Positions 8,474 through 17,220 of a stretch of DNA of 38,129 bases are shown in pieces. Every line of letters begins with the position of its first letter. Within the stretch, counting starts at the first letter, position 1. Source of the stretch: JBJHBP01 sp050485685 (GTDB lineage: Bacteria > Pseudomonadota > Gammaproteobacteria > Steroidobacterales > Rariloculaceae). Location of the stretch: positions 1-38,129 of the forward strand of contig JBJHBW010000027.1 of assembly GCA_050485685.1 (NCBI GenBank), read 5' to 3'. A program made the translations under genes and the position numbers. The notes beneath the pieces were generated by a model. It ran no database searches. It worked only from the letters and a program-made list of their open reading frames with translations, and was not told the DNA's origin.

Positions 8474-9577
8474 TTACGGCTGGCGCGCGAAGAAGCGCGC
8501 GATCACGGGCCGGAAGGTATCCATCTCGACGAGAAACGAGTCGTGCCCCTTCAGGCAGTCAAGCGCAGCGAAGTCGACCTTACGCCCCTGACGGTCCAGG
8601 CTTTCAGCCAGCTCCTGCTGCTGGTACAGCGGAAACAGGAAATCGGTGTTCACACCGATGACCAGCACGCGCTCGGACTGCACCTTGGCCAGCCCCTCAG
8701 CCAGCGATCCGCCATGCTCGGCGACATCGAACAGGTCGCTGGCACGTGAAAGGTACAGATAGCAGTTGGGATCGAACTGGCCGATGAACTTGTTGGCGTG
8801 ATGCTCCAGATAGGACTCGACCTCGAACAGAATGCCGAAAGGGTCGCCCTGCTGGGCCTGGTCGGCCGTCGCACGCTCACGCCCGAAACGCAGGCGCCAT
8901 TCCTCCGCCGAACGGTAGGTGATCATGCCCAGCTTGCGCGCCATGCGCATGCCGGTCAGCGGCACCGCATCGCGCGGATAATCGCCACCCTTCCAGTCCG
9001 GATCGCGGCGAATCATTTCACGCTGCAGTGATCGCAGCGCAATCGAAAACGGCAGGGAACGCGCGCCGGATGAAATCACGACCAGCCCCCGTGACATGCC
9101 GGGAAACAGCACCTCGAATGCCAGCGCGGTCATGCCGCCCATGGAGGGACCGACGATCGCATGCAGTTTGTCGATGCCGAGCGAGCGCACGACCTCGTAG
9201 CCACCGCGGGCCACGTCCTCCAGAGAGAGAACAGGAAAATCCAGGCGGTAGATGTCGCCGGTCGCGGGATTCACGGAGGCCGGGCCTGTGGACCCGAAGC
9301 AGCTGCCCAGCGAATTGATGCAGATGACGAAATAGCGGCGCGTGTCGATGGGGCGGCCGGGACCGATGATCTCTTCCCACCAGCCGGCTGAAGGGTCCTC
9401 GGCTGAGGACGCCGCGTGGGCTGATGGCGAAAGACCGGTGAATATGACCACCGCATTGTCGCGCGCGGCGTTCAGTTCGCCCCAAGTCTCATAGGCGATG
9501 GTCGGACTCTGCAGCCGCCCGCCGCGATGCATGGGGAATGCACCTTCTATCTTCAGGTAGCGACGAGCGTCAGCCAA
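8474..9577 (-). CDS. metX: MetX-family O-acyltransferase, probably serine O-succinyltransferase
   Basis: A 367-residue alpha/beta hydrolase of the MetX family, which transfers an acyl group from acyl-CoA to the hydroxyl of homoserine or serine before sulfhydrylation. The triad is S145 in GPSMGGM, D312 in VNTDFLF and H345 in GHDSFL. Several segments differ from classical homoserine acetyltransferases and resemble the serine O-succinyltransferase group described from Xanthomonas: GLSPSAHAASS near 48–58, NSLGSCFGSTGPAS near 88–101, GPSMGG in place of the usual GGSMGG, and LRSLQRE near 181. That would place it in cysteine synthesis, but this rests on remembered family patterns. The start is TTG at 9577, decided by GGAGG six bases upstream. 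It follows der with a 149-base gap and probably has its own promoter. Confidence 0.93.
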   Translation of the reverse strand: MADARRYLKIEGAFPMHRGGRLQSPTIAYETWGELNAARDNAVVIFTGLSPSAHAASSAEDPSAGWWEEIIGPGRPIDTRRYFVICINSLGSCFGSTGPASVNPATGDIYRLDFPVLSLEDVARGGYEVVRSLGIDKLHAIVGPSMGGMTALAFEVLFPGMSRGLVVISSGARSLPFSIALRSLQREMIRRDPDWKGGDYPRDAVPLTGMRMARKLGMITYRSAEEWRLRFGRERATADQAQQGDPFGILFEVESYLEHHANKFIGQFDPNCYLYLSRASDLFDVAEHGGSLAEGLAKVQSERVLVIGVNTDFLFPLYQQQELAESLDRQGRKVDFAALDCLKGHDSFLVEMDTFRPVIARFFARQP

Positions 9578-9726
9578 TTCAATCCTCCAGGATCCGTCCG
9601 CAGCGGAGCACGGTCTGCCAGATGGGGACCGCAGTGTAAGACCCCCCTGTTCGTCGCCTTGTAACTTCTCGTTATGACATTAGTGCGGAGCGGAAAATCA
9701 GGGCCCGGCGCATACCCCGCGTTTAA

Positions 9727-11115
9727 TCAGCGGCCGTGTTTGATGACACGGCGACGGCGCTTGAGCTGGCGGGGCGTGAGCGGATTGCGTCTGCCGGCAA
9801 AAGGGTTCTCGGTCGTTTTCAGTTCCAGCCGCAGCGGTGTGCCTCGCAGCTTCAGCGCTTCACGGAATGCGTTTTCCAGATAACGTCGATACTGCGCGGG
9901 CAGTCGCTGCGCCTGGTTACCGTGTATCACGATGATTGGCGGGAACCGGCCACCCTGATGCGCATAACGAAGGCGCGCCCGACGACCGCGTGACAGCGGA
10001 GGCGGGTGAGCCTGCTGCACGTCGGCCAGTATGTCGTTCAGCAGCGGCGTGGGCAGTTCGCGTCCGGCGGCCTCCCAGGCGACGAAAGCCGATTCGACCA
10101 GCTCCGCAATCGCCGAGCCGTGCAGCGCCGAGACGAAATGCACATCGGCGAAAGCGACGAAATCCAGCCGCCTGTCCAGCTCCGCGCGCAGCCGTCGACG
10201 CGCCTGTGCACTCAACCCGTCCCATTTGTTGGCGCCGATGACAAGAGCACGCCCCCGCTCCAGAGCGACGCCGATCAGATGCAGATCCTGATCGGTTACT
10301 CCCTCACTGGCATCCAGCAGCACGATCACGACACGCGCCTGCTCGATCGCCGAGAGGCTCTGCACGATGCTGAATTTCTCTATCGCCTCGCTGACCCGCG
10401 CGCGACGCCTGATGCCCGCGGTATCCACGAGCACGAAACGCCTGCCATCGCGTTCACAGGGCACCATGACACTGTCACGCGTCGTACCGGGCACCGGTGA
10501 AGTAATCAGACGATCCGTACCGATCAGGCGATTGATCAGCGTGGACTTGCCCACATTGGGCCGGCCGATGACCGCGAACCTCGGCCCATCCTCGGCAGTC
10601 GCTTCTTCAGGCTGCGCGGCATCAGGAAACGGGGCCAGCGCGCGGTTCAGCAGTTCGCCAATACCCTGGCCGTGCAGCGCCGCAATCCGCACCGGCTCAC
10701 CCAGGCCCAGCGAATGAAACTCTGCTGCCGCTATCTCCGCCGCCAGACCTTCCGCCTTGTTGACGGCGACGATGACCGGCTTGTCGGTACGACGCAGGCG
10801 TTCCGCGATACGCTGGTCGGCCGGTGTACAGCCATCGACATGGTCGACCACCAGAACAATGACATCGGCTTCCTCGAGCGCGAGCTCGACCTGACGATTG
10901 ACCTGACTCTCGATCAGGCCTTCGGCATCCAGCGCCAGCCCGCCGGTATCGATCGCGATGAAAGCCCGGCCATCGTGATGCGCAATGCCGTAACGACGAT
11001 CCCGCGTGACGCCGGCCAGATCGGCAACCAGCGCATCACGCGAGCCGGTGAGGCGATTGAACAGCGTGGATTTGCCGACGTTGGGTCGGCCAACCAGCGC
11101 AATGGATGGCAGCAT
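9727..11115 (-). CDS. der: Ribosome-assembly GTPase Der (EngA)
   Basis: Der is an essential GTPase with two G domains in tandem that acts in assembly of the 50S ribosomal subunit. The 462-residue protein shows both P-loops (GRPNVGKSTLFNRL near residue 8 and GRPNVGKSTLINRL near 188), their G3 motifs (DTGGL and DTAGI), and the guanine-specificity motifs NKAE and NKWD. The C-terminal KH-like domain (LRYAHQGGRFPPIIVIHGN) and a basic tail (KRRRRVIKHGR) complete it. It is 33 bases downstream of bamB, the usual bamB–der order. Confidence 0.98.
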   Translation of the reverse strand: MLPSIALVGRPNVGKSTLFNRLTGSRDALVADLAGVTRDRRYGIAHHDGRAFIAIDTGGLALDAEGLIESQVNRQVELALEEADVIVLVVDHVDGCTPADQRIAERLRRTDKPVIVAVNKAEGLAAEIAAAEFHSLGLGEPVRIAALHGQGIGELLNRALAPFPDAAQPEEATAEDGPRFAVIGRPNVGKSTLINRLIGTDRLITSPVPGTTRDSVMVPCERDGRRFVLVDTAGIRRRARVSEAIEKFSIVQSLSAIEQARVVIVLLDASEGVTDQDLHLIGVALERGRALVIGANKWDGLSAQARRRLRAELDRRLDFVAFADVHFVSALHGSAIAELVESAFVAWEAAGRELPTPLLNDILADVQQAHPPPLSRGRRARLRYAHQGGRFPPIIVIHGNQAQRLPAQYRRYLENAFREALKLRGTPLRLELKTTENPFAGRRNPLTPRQLKRRRRVIKHGR

Positions 11116-11148
11116 GGGTCCGCGTCCCGGCCGTGTGTCAGGCCAACG

Positions 11149-12306
11149 TCAGTCGTCGTTCTCTGTAACGACCTCTTCAACGACAAGCTCGAACGCCGCC
11201 AGGCGGCTGTCCTCGGTCTGTACGAAGAACCGGTCACCTGCCACCAGCGGTGCATCTGTGACACGACCGGAGCCGGCACGCACCCGCGCAAGAAACCGGC
11301 CATCGGTCGGGTCCAGCAGGTGCACCCAGCCGTCGAAGTCGCCGACGATCAGGGCATCCCGGTATCTCACGGGTGCGGTCACATCCCGCAGCCGCAGTGC
11401 ATCCTGTTGCCACTGCACGGCGCCGTTGCGCTGATTCAGCGCATGCACGGTACCGACGTCATCGGTGATATAGACGTTGTTCCAGTCGGCGCCCAGGCCT
11501 GCGAACGACGAGAGCTGCTGCTGCCAGATGCCCTGACCCGTATCGAGGTCCAGTGCCAGTGCACGGCCGTTGTAGGCCACTGCGAACACGTCGCTGCCCA
11601 CGACCTGCAATGCGGCCCCGACATCGACCAGCCGTTCGAGCTCGGTGCGACCGCTGGGCGTGGCAACCGCGATCTCCCAGATCGTATCGCCGTTGGCGAG
11701 ACTGTAGGCGCCGACCCGGCCGTTGGCGAAGCCGGCCACGACACGGTTGCCGGCCACCCGGGGCGGTGCATTGCCGCGCAGGGTCAGGACCGGGGTGCTT
11801 TGCTCTACCGACCAGTTGGTGGCACCGTTTTCCAGGGAAAATGACCGCAGACGCCCGTCCACGGTACGCAGCAGCACGGCGTTGCCGGCGATCACCGGCG
11901 GCGCCATGACTTCGCTGCCCACCAGGCGACGCCAGCGCTCCGCACCGGTCTGCGCATCGAGCAGAATCAGATACCCGTCCGTGGAACCCAGCGCCAGCGT
12001 GCCTGCACCGTAGGCCGGCCCGGCGGACAGGGGCAGATCGGTACGCACATTCCATTGCCGCCGTCCGCTGTCCATCTCGAAGGCGAACACCTGACCATCA
12101 TGGGAGGCGGCGAATACGTAGACACCGTCAGAGGCAGGTCTGAGCTGCAGGCGTAGACGATCGAATCCGGATCCCACGCGCACCTGCCAAAGCCTGCGCA
12201 CGTCGACAACCGTCTCTACGGCAACCAGCTCGGCCGGGGCTTCCGTCGTATCCGTGGATCCGCAACCGACGATCGCGATTGCCAGCAACAGCCAGGGCAT
12301 CCTCAC
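11149..12306 (-). CDS. bamB: Outer membrane assembly lipoprotein BamB
   Basis: BamB is a beta-propeller lipoprotein of the BAM complex, which folds beta-barrel proteins into the outer membrane. The 385-residue precursor has a short leader ending AIVGC, a good lipobox with C15 as the lipidated residue, followed by repeated PQQ-type blades (VFAASHDGQVFAFEMDSGRRQW, LALGSTDGYLILLDAQTGAERW and similar). Length is close to E. coli BamB (392). The start is GTG at 12306, which overlaps the yfgM stop as GTGA and has GGAG eight bases upstream; an in-frame ATG two codons later is the alternative. The yfgM–bamB–der order is conserved. Confidence 0.96.
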   Translation of the reverse strand: MRMPWLLLAIAIVGCGSTDTTEAPAELVAVETVVDVRRLWQVRVGSGFDRLRLQLRPASDGVYVFAASHDGQVFAFEMDSGRRQWNVRTDLPLSAGPAYGAGTLALGSTDGYLILLDAQTGAERWRRLVGSEVMAPPVIAGNAVLLRTVDGRLRSFSLENGATNWSVEQSTPVLTLRGNAPPRVAGNRVVAGFANGRVGAYSLANGDTIWEIAVATPSGRTELERLVDVGAALQVVGSDVFAVAYNGRALALDLDTGQGIWQQQLSSFAGLGADWNNVYITDDVGTVHALNQRNGAVQWQQDALRLRDVTAPVRYRDALIVGDFDGWVHLLDPTDGRFLARVRAGSGRVTDAPLVAGDRFFVQTEDSRLAAFELVVEEVVTENDD

Positions 12307-12947
12307 GAGTTGCTCTCCAGTGGTGCCGGCAGGTCATTGAGCTTCAGCTGCAGCAACGTGCGATCGAGCAGCTCGGCACCCGGTTCAACCAGTGCCTGCA
12401 TGTAGGCACCGCGGGCCGCGTCGTACTCACCCAGCGCGGTATGCAGGTCGCCTCGCAACTCGCTGAATCGGGCTGCCATGTTGCCAGGCTCACTGACCCG
12501 CGCGAGCGTCAACGCCTCGTTGTATTCCTCGAGGTAGGCAAGGACTCTGGCCAGCCGCAGGCGCGCAATCAGCGCCATTTCCCGATCACGGGTGCTCTCC
12601 ATTACCTGCCGCAGTTCCGTTGCCGCGCGCTGCGGGTCGCCAAGGCGGAAATACATACGCGCCAGCATCAGCCCGCCCTGATCGGTATAGGCACTGCGTG
12701 CGTACTCGTCGCGCAGACGGTTGAGCAGCGATTCGGCATTGCCGACGTTGTCCTGCAGCGCCGCGTCATACAGGCCCTGGTAAAGGGCGGCGGAATCGGC
12801 CAGGCGACGTTCCTGCCAAGCGCCGTACTGATTCCAGCCCACCAGCAGCATGATGCCGAGCCCGATGCCGCCGAACACGTACCAGCCGTTCTCGCGCCAC
12901 CACTCGCGTATTCGCTCCAGTTGTTCTTTGTCAGACAGATCGTCCAT
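12303..12947 (-). CDS. yfgM: YfgM-like TPR protein (SecYEG ancillary subunit)
   Basis: YfgM is an inner-membrane protein that, with PpiD, associates with the Sec translocon and connects it to periplasmic chaperones. The 214-residue product has a charged cytoplasmic start (MDDLSDKEQLERIREWWREN), one membrane segment (about 22–40, GWYVFGGIGLGIMLLVGW), and a periplasmic region of TPR-like helices (ARMYFRLGDPQRAATELRQV, ALGEYDAARGAYMQAL). This matches family length and topology. It lies between hisS and bamB as in E. coli and overlaps bamB by four bases. Confidence 0.93.
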   Translation of the reverse strand: MDDLSDKEQLERIREWWRENGWYVFGGIGLGIMLLVGWNQYGAWQERRLADSAALYQGLYDAALQDNVGNAESLLNRLRDEYARSAYTDQGGLMLARMYFRLGDPQRAATELRQVMESTRDREMALIARLRLARVLAYLEEYNEALTLARVSEPGNMAARFSELRGDLHTALGEYDAARGAYMQALVEPGAELLDRTLLQLKLNDLPAPLESNS

Positions 12948-12994
12948 GCAGCCCTCCGAGGCTGTGCAACCCGGGCGCCCCGGTCAAAAGCGCC

Positions 12995-14275
12995 CTATTG
13001 TGACGGCTTCCCGCCATTGAGCAAGCACGTAGCCAGTTCGTCCATTGTCAGCGCCTGTTGTTCCGCGTCATCGCGCAGCGGCTTCAGCCCGTAACGCCCG
13101 CTCCTGACCTCATCCTCGCCGATGATCAGCGCGTAACGGGCGCCGCTGCGGTCGGCCCGGCGCATCTGCGCCTTGAAACCGGCCGATGGCAGGCCCGAGG
13201 AAATGACCAGTCCCGGCACGCGGTCGTGGAGCTGCTCGGTAACGGCAAACGCGTGCCGGCGCGCCGCTTCGCCCGCCGTGATCAGGCAGACATCCACGCC
13301 AGTGCCGGCTCTATCCGCCACGTCCATGCGCATCAGTTCGACTATGCGTTCCACGCCCAGCGCCCAGCCCACGGCCGGCGTGGCGCGACCGCCCAGCTCC
13401 GCCACCAGTCCGTCATAACGACCGCCCGAGCAGACGGCACTTTGCGCGCCCAGCCGATCGGTGACCCACTCGAACACGGTGCGGCTGTAGTAATCCAGGC
13501 CACGCACCAGGCGCGGATTCAGTACAAAGTCCACGCCCACATCGCCCAGCAACGCCTGAACACGATCAAAATGCAGCCGGGATTCGTCATCCAGATAATC
13601 CGCAAGCGACGGCGCTGCGACGATCACCTCGCGCAGGGCCGGATTCTTGCTGTCCAGGATGCGCAGGGGATTGCGGTCCAGGCGGCGCAGGCTGTCTTCA
13701 TCCAGCGCGTCCCTGTGCCCGGCGAAATAGCTGCGCAGCGCATCACGATAGACCGCGCGTGACTCAGGCGTGCCCAGCGAGTTCAGTTCCAGGCTCACGC
13801 TGTGGATGCCCAGCTCACGCCACAACCGTGCCGACAGCACGATGAGCTCGGCGTCCACTTCGGGGTCTGCATAGCCCAGCGCTTCAACGCTGAGCTGGTG
13901 AAACTGCCGGTAACGGCCTTTCTGCGGCTTCTCACGGCGGAACATCGGGCCGCTGCACCAGAGCTTCTGCTGCTGGTTGTGGATCAAACCGTGAGTCAGC
14001 GCCGCACGCACCACGCCGGCAGTGGCCTCCGGACGCAATGTGATGCTGTCACCGCCGCGATCCTCGAAGGTATACATTTCCTTGTCGACGATGTCAGTCA
14101 GCTCGCCTATGGAGCGACGGAACAGCTCGGTGCGCTCCAGCACAGGAATGCGGATCTGCCGGTAATCGTAGGCCGCGAACAGGCGCTGAGCCGCCGACTC
14201 CAGCCGTTCCCACAGCGGCGCATCGTCGGGCAGGATGTCATTCATCCCGCGTACAGGAGAGATCAGGTTGCTCAT
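12995..14275 (-). CDS. hisS: Histidyl-tRNA synthetase
   Basis: HisS charges tRNA-His with histidine. The 426-residue class II synthetase has the start SPVRGMNDILPDDAPLW, motif 2 (GPMFRREKPQKGRYRQFHQL), the HisA signature (LVRGLDYYSRTVFEW), motif 3 (ATPAVGWALGVERIVELM), and a C-terminal anticodon-binding domain (from about 325). Length is the same as typical bacterial HisS. The ATG overlaps the rodZ stop as ATGA. In most gammaproteobacteria ispG lies between rodZ and hisS; it is absent here. Confidence 0.98.
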   Translation of the reverse strand: MSNLISPVRGMNDILPDDAPLWERLESAAQRLFAAYDYRQIRIPVLERTELFRRSIGELTDIVDKEMYTFEDRGGDSITLRPEATAGVVRAALTHGLIHNQQQKLWCSGPMFRREKPQKGRYRQFHQLSVEALGYADPEVDAELIVLSARLWRELGIHSVSLELNSLGTPESRAVYRDALRSYFAGHRDALDEDSLRRLDRNPLRILDSKNPALREVIVAAPSLADYLDDESRLHFDRVQALLGDVGVDFVLNPRLVRGLDYYSRTVFEWVTDRLGAQSAVCSGGRYDGLVAELGGRATPAVGWALGVERIVELMRMDVADRAGTGVDVCLITAGEAARRHAFAVTEQLHDRVPGLVISSGLPSAGFKAQMRRADRSGARYALIIGEDEVRSGRYGLKPLRDDAEQQALTMDELATCLLNGGKPSQ

Positions 14276-15354
14276 TGTCGGCTTGATCCGTCGCGACCGG
14301 CTATCGTGAAGCGGGCAATGTTACCGATTACATCGTCGGCGGGCAGCGGATAGGGCTGGCCATCGATCTGAAGAGCAACCGACGATGCGTTACCCAGCAC
14401 GAATGACAGCGGCGCCCTGCCGTCCAGGGTCAGTGTCTGCCCCGCCCTGGCGAGGCCGTAGAAGACGCGATCTCCGTCCGCATCGTTGATCTCAACCCAG
14501 CAATCGTCGCTGACCGACAGCACGATGCCGGTGTGCGATTCGGGTATCGGTCCGGTCCGGTTGGCAGATTCAGCCGCCGCTGTGCCGTCAGGCAGCGAGC
14601 TGCCTGCAGCGTCGGACTGCGGCGCCTGCCCGGATTCCGGTGCTGTTTCAGCGAATACAGCAGCCGCCGACACCGCTCCAACGCTCTCGGCCTGAAGCAT
14701 GCCATCCTGCGCGTCACTGTCACGTGCATCCCGCAACTCAGACCCGTCGCGCACCTCGGACACCAGATCAGGCTGGATCGCTGTTGCGGGTGCATCCCGG
14801 CCGACGGTGCCGGCAGGCCGCGCCGGCTGCACGCCGGCCGGCGAAGCGGCGGGCGCCGAGGCAGGCGCAGCAACACTCGCCGTCCCTTCGACATCGCCGT
14901 TTGCGGCACGGCTGAGAAGATCCTCCACAACGCCGCTGGTCCAAAGCATCCATGAACCCGCGGCAACGAAGGCAACGGCGGCAATCACGAACAGCGCCCG
15001 CGTACCACGCCGGCCTTCCTGCCAGCGCGTGCCGCTGCGATGAACGATGGGCATCTCCTCGACGTCCGCGGCCTGCTCGTAACGACGCAGCAGGTCCGCG
15101 TAGTCCAGGCCCAGACGGTGGGCATACTGCTTAAGGTACCCCTTTACGAACACCGCGGGGCCGAGCTCACTGAATCGCTCGCCTTCCAGGGCGAACAGCA
15201 GCCCCGGTTCTACCCGCAGTTCGGCAGCCAGCTGTTGTACCGATAACGCGTGCGCGCTGCGGGCAGTTGCCAGCGTGTCTCCCAATCGGGGTCCGGATTC
15301 CCGCAGCTCACCATCGGCAGGCTGCACCGGCTGATCATCATCGTCGCGCATCAC
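14272..15354 (-). CDS. rodZ: Cytoskeletal protein RodZ
   Basis: RodZ links MreB filaments to the cell-wall elongation machinery. The 360-residue protein has an N-terminal cytoplasmic helix-turn-helix domain (about 24–90; GDTLATARSAHALSVQQLAA, then VFVKGYLKQYAHRLGLD), a basic linker, one membrane helix (about 120–138, ALFVIAAVAFVAAGSWML), a long Ala/Pro/Ser-rich low-complexity periplasmic stretch, and a C-terminal beta domain (about 270–345; DCWVEINDADGDRVFYGL). The start is GTG at 15354 or the adjacent ATG at 15351; both lie inside the pilF 3' end, so translation is probably coupled. Confidence 0.93.
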   Translation of the reverse strand: MMRDDDDQPVQPADGELRESGPRLGDTLATARSAHALSVQQLAAELRVEPGLLFALEGERFSELGPAVFVKGYLKQYAHRLGLDYADLLRRYEQAADVEEMPIVHRSGTRWQEGRRGTRALFVIAAVAFVAAGSWMLWTSGVVEDLLSRAANGDVEGTASVAAPASAPAASPAGVQPARPAGTVGRDAPATAIQPDLVSEVRDGSELRDARDSDAQDGMLQAESVGAVSAAAVFAETAPESGQAPQSDAAGSSLPDGTAAAESANRTGPIPESHTGIVLSVSDDCWVEINDADGDRVFYGLARAGQTLTLDGRAPLSFVLGNASSVALQIDGQPYPLPADDVIGNIARFTIAGRDGSSRQ

Positions 15355-16108
15355 TGTCCAGCTGATTCAGCTGCGCGAACTCCGCCGAGTCGGGGAAACT
15401 GTCCCTGAGCTGCCGGGCGCAACGGTTTGCGGCTTCGTCGTTTCCGAGGTCGCGTTCGATGTGATAGCAGTAGTAGAGCAGGGAAGGGTTCGCCGGCGCG
15501 ACGTCCAGATAGCGCTGGACGAATGCGCGCGCGCCAAGCGAATTTCCGCCCTCGTAGGACAGCTCCATCATCCCCAGCAATGCGTCCGGGAACGCTGGAT
15601 CCCTGGACAGCGCCTCGCGGTAATACTGTTCAGCACGCGCGGCATTGCCGGCGCCCATCGCACAGACACCGGCATTGGTCAGCGCGGCGGCGGGGGTTGC
15701 GTAGCGGGGATTGTCCGCGGCATTGCGGAAGTGACGCTCGGCTTCACTCCAGCGACCCTGGCGGCACAGGAACACGCCGTAACTGTTGGCGGATGAAGGG
15801 TTGCCGGGTTCAAGCTGAACAGCCCGTCGATAGTGTTGCTCCGCAGCCGCGTCGTCGCCCAGTTGATCGTAGGCTATGGCGATGCTGCTGTGTGCGGCAG
15901 CCAGTCGCGGATTCTGTTCAATCGCGCGTTCGAGTCGGTCCAGCGCCAGATCGGGGCGACCCTGACGCAGATAAGCCACACCAAGATTCAGGTTGGCCTG
16001 CGCCGCTTCCTCATCGGAGGGAGGTCTGGAGACGCCATCCGTGGATACGCACCCCTGCACTGCCAGTGCAAGGACGGCCAGAACCACTGCCAAAACGGGC
16101 TTCTGCAT
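15338..16108 (-). CDS. pilF: Type IV pilus assembly lipoprotein PilF
   Basis: PilF (PilW in Neisseria) is the outer-membrane lipoprotein that helps the PilQ secretin assemble for type IV pili. The 256-residue precursor has a leader ending AVQGC, a good lipobox with C20, and about six TPR units (ANLNLGVAYLRQGRPDLALD, SSIAIAYDQLGDDAAAEQHY, NSYGVFLCRQGRWSEAERHF, and so on). The ATG overlaps the rlmN stop by one base (TGATG). Position between rlmN and rodZ matches other gammaproteobacteria. It implies that the organism has type IV pili, though no other pil gene is in view. Confidence 0.93.
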   Translation of the reverse strand: MQKPVLAVVLAVLALAVQGCVSTDGVSRPPSDEEAAQANLNLGVAYLRQGRPDLALDRLERAIEQNPRLAAAHSSIAIAYDQLGDDAAAEQHYRRAVQLEPGNPSSANSYGVFLCRQGRWSEAERHFRNAADNPRYATPAAALTNAGVCAMGAGNAARAEQYYREALSRDPAFPDALLGMMELSYEGGNSLGARAFVQRYLDVAPANPSLLYYCYHIERDLGNDEAANRCARQLRDSFPDSAEFAQLNQLDSDARR

Positions 16109-17220
16109 CAGCGAATTCCTCCGACCAGCTTGTCACCGAGACGTACACGCAATTTGTCCTGTACGCGGCCTGCCAGTTGTCCGCAGGCGGCCGCAATATC
16201 ATCGCCGCGCGGTCTGCGCACGGTCGCAACCACTCCGGACGCCCACAGTATCTGCGCAAACCTGTCTATGGTTTCCGTTGTTGAGCAACGAAACTCGGAG
16301 CCTGGAAAATGGTTGAACGGAATCAGATTCACCTTGGCGGGACGGCCGGACAACAATCTGACCAGCTGGCGCGCATGGCGCACATGATCATTGACGCCGT
16401 CCAGCATGACATATTCGAACGTGATCTGACGGCTGGCTATGCCCTCGGCATATTTCCAGCAGGCGTTGAGCAGTTCCGCAATCGGATAGCGGCGGTTGAT
16501 GGGCACCAGCCTGTCGCGCAGTTCGTCATCGGGCGCATGCAGCGACACCGCCAGGGCAACGTTGCATTCCTCGGCCAGTTTCAGCATCTGCGGCACCAAG
16601 CCCGCAGTGCTGATCGTCACGCGGCGGCGCGACAGGGCGAAAGCCAGGTCATCGACCAGCAGTTTCGCGACCGGCACGACATTGCGGTAGTTCGCGAGCG
16701 GCTCGCCCATGCCCATGAACACCACATTTGTAATTGCGCCTTCCGGCAGTTCGCGCGATGCGAGCAGGACCTGCCCGAGAATCTCGGCCGCGGTGAGGTT
16801 ACGGTTGAATCCCTGCTGCGCCGTCGCACAGAAGGCGCAGTCCAGCACGCATCCGGCCTGGGAGGATATACACAGCGTGCCGCGGCCCGGTTCGGGAATG
16901 AACACGGTTTCGACGAACTGTCCGCCCGCGACCCTGACCAGCCATTTGGTCGTGCCGTCAGCGGATTGGTCCTTGCCGACCGCTTCCGGCAGCTTCAATT
17001 CGGCCAGCGCCGACAACTGACTGCGAAGCGCCGCGCTCAGATCCGTCATCGCGTCGAAATCGAGCACGCCCCGCTTGTATGCCCAGCGCATCAACTGGCG
17101 CGCACGAAAAGGCTTCTGGTCCAGCTGTTCGAAGAACCGGACCAGAGCGTCGGGTGACATGCCCAGCAGATTGGTTCTGCCGGGCATGCTGTCGGCAACC
17201 GTTAGCGGGTTCGCGGACAA
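16108..17220 (-). CDS. rlmN: Dual-specificity 23S rRNA/tRNA adenine-C2 methyltransferase RlmN
   Basis: RlmN is a radical-SAM enzyme that methylates C2 of A2503 in 23S rRNA and A37 of some tRNAs. The 370-residue protein carries the radical-SAM cysteines in QAGCVLDCAFCATAQQGF, the GMGEPLANY motif, the SAM-binding VTISTAGLVPQM stretch, and the family's C-terminal cysteine in FRCSTTET. The start preferred here is TTG at 17220, because GGAGG stands seven bases upstream within the ndk coding sequence; the alternative is ATG at 17187, which has a weak ribosome site. With the TTG start the gene overlaps the ndk 3' end by 19 bases. Confidence 0.97.
   Translation of the reverse strand: MSANPLTVADSMPGRTNLLGMSPDALVRFFEQLDQKPFRARQLMRWAYKRGVLDFDAMTDLSAALRSQLSALAELKLPEAVGKDQSADGTTKWLVRVAGGQFVETVFIPEPGRGTLCISSQAGCVLDCAFCATAQQGFNRNLTAAEILGQVLLASRELPEGAITNVVFMGMGEPLANYRNVVPVAKLLVDDLAFALSRRRVTISTAGLVPQMLKLAEECNVALAVSLHAPDDELRDRLVPINRRYPIAELLNACWKYAEGIASRQITFEYVMLDGVNDHVRHARQLVRLLSGRPAKVNLIPFNHFPGSEFRCSTTETIDRFAQILWASGVVATVRRPRGDDIAAACGQLAGRVQDKLRVRLGDKLVGGIR

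Noticed and set aside
10672..11844. Long open plus-strand frame (390 codons) opposite der and bamB
   Set aside because: It is antisense to two well-conserved genes, has no recognisable domain and reflects the high GC content.
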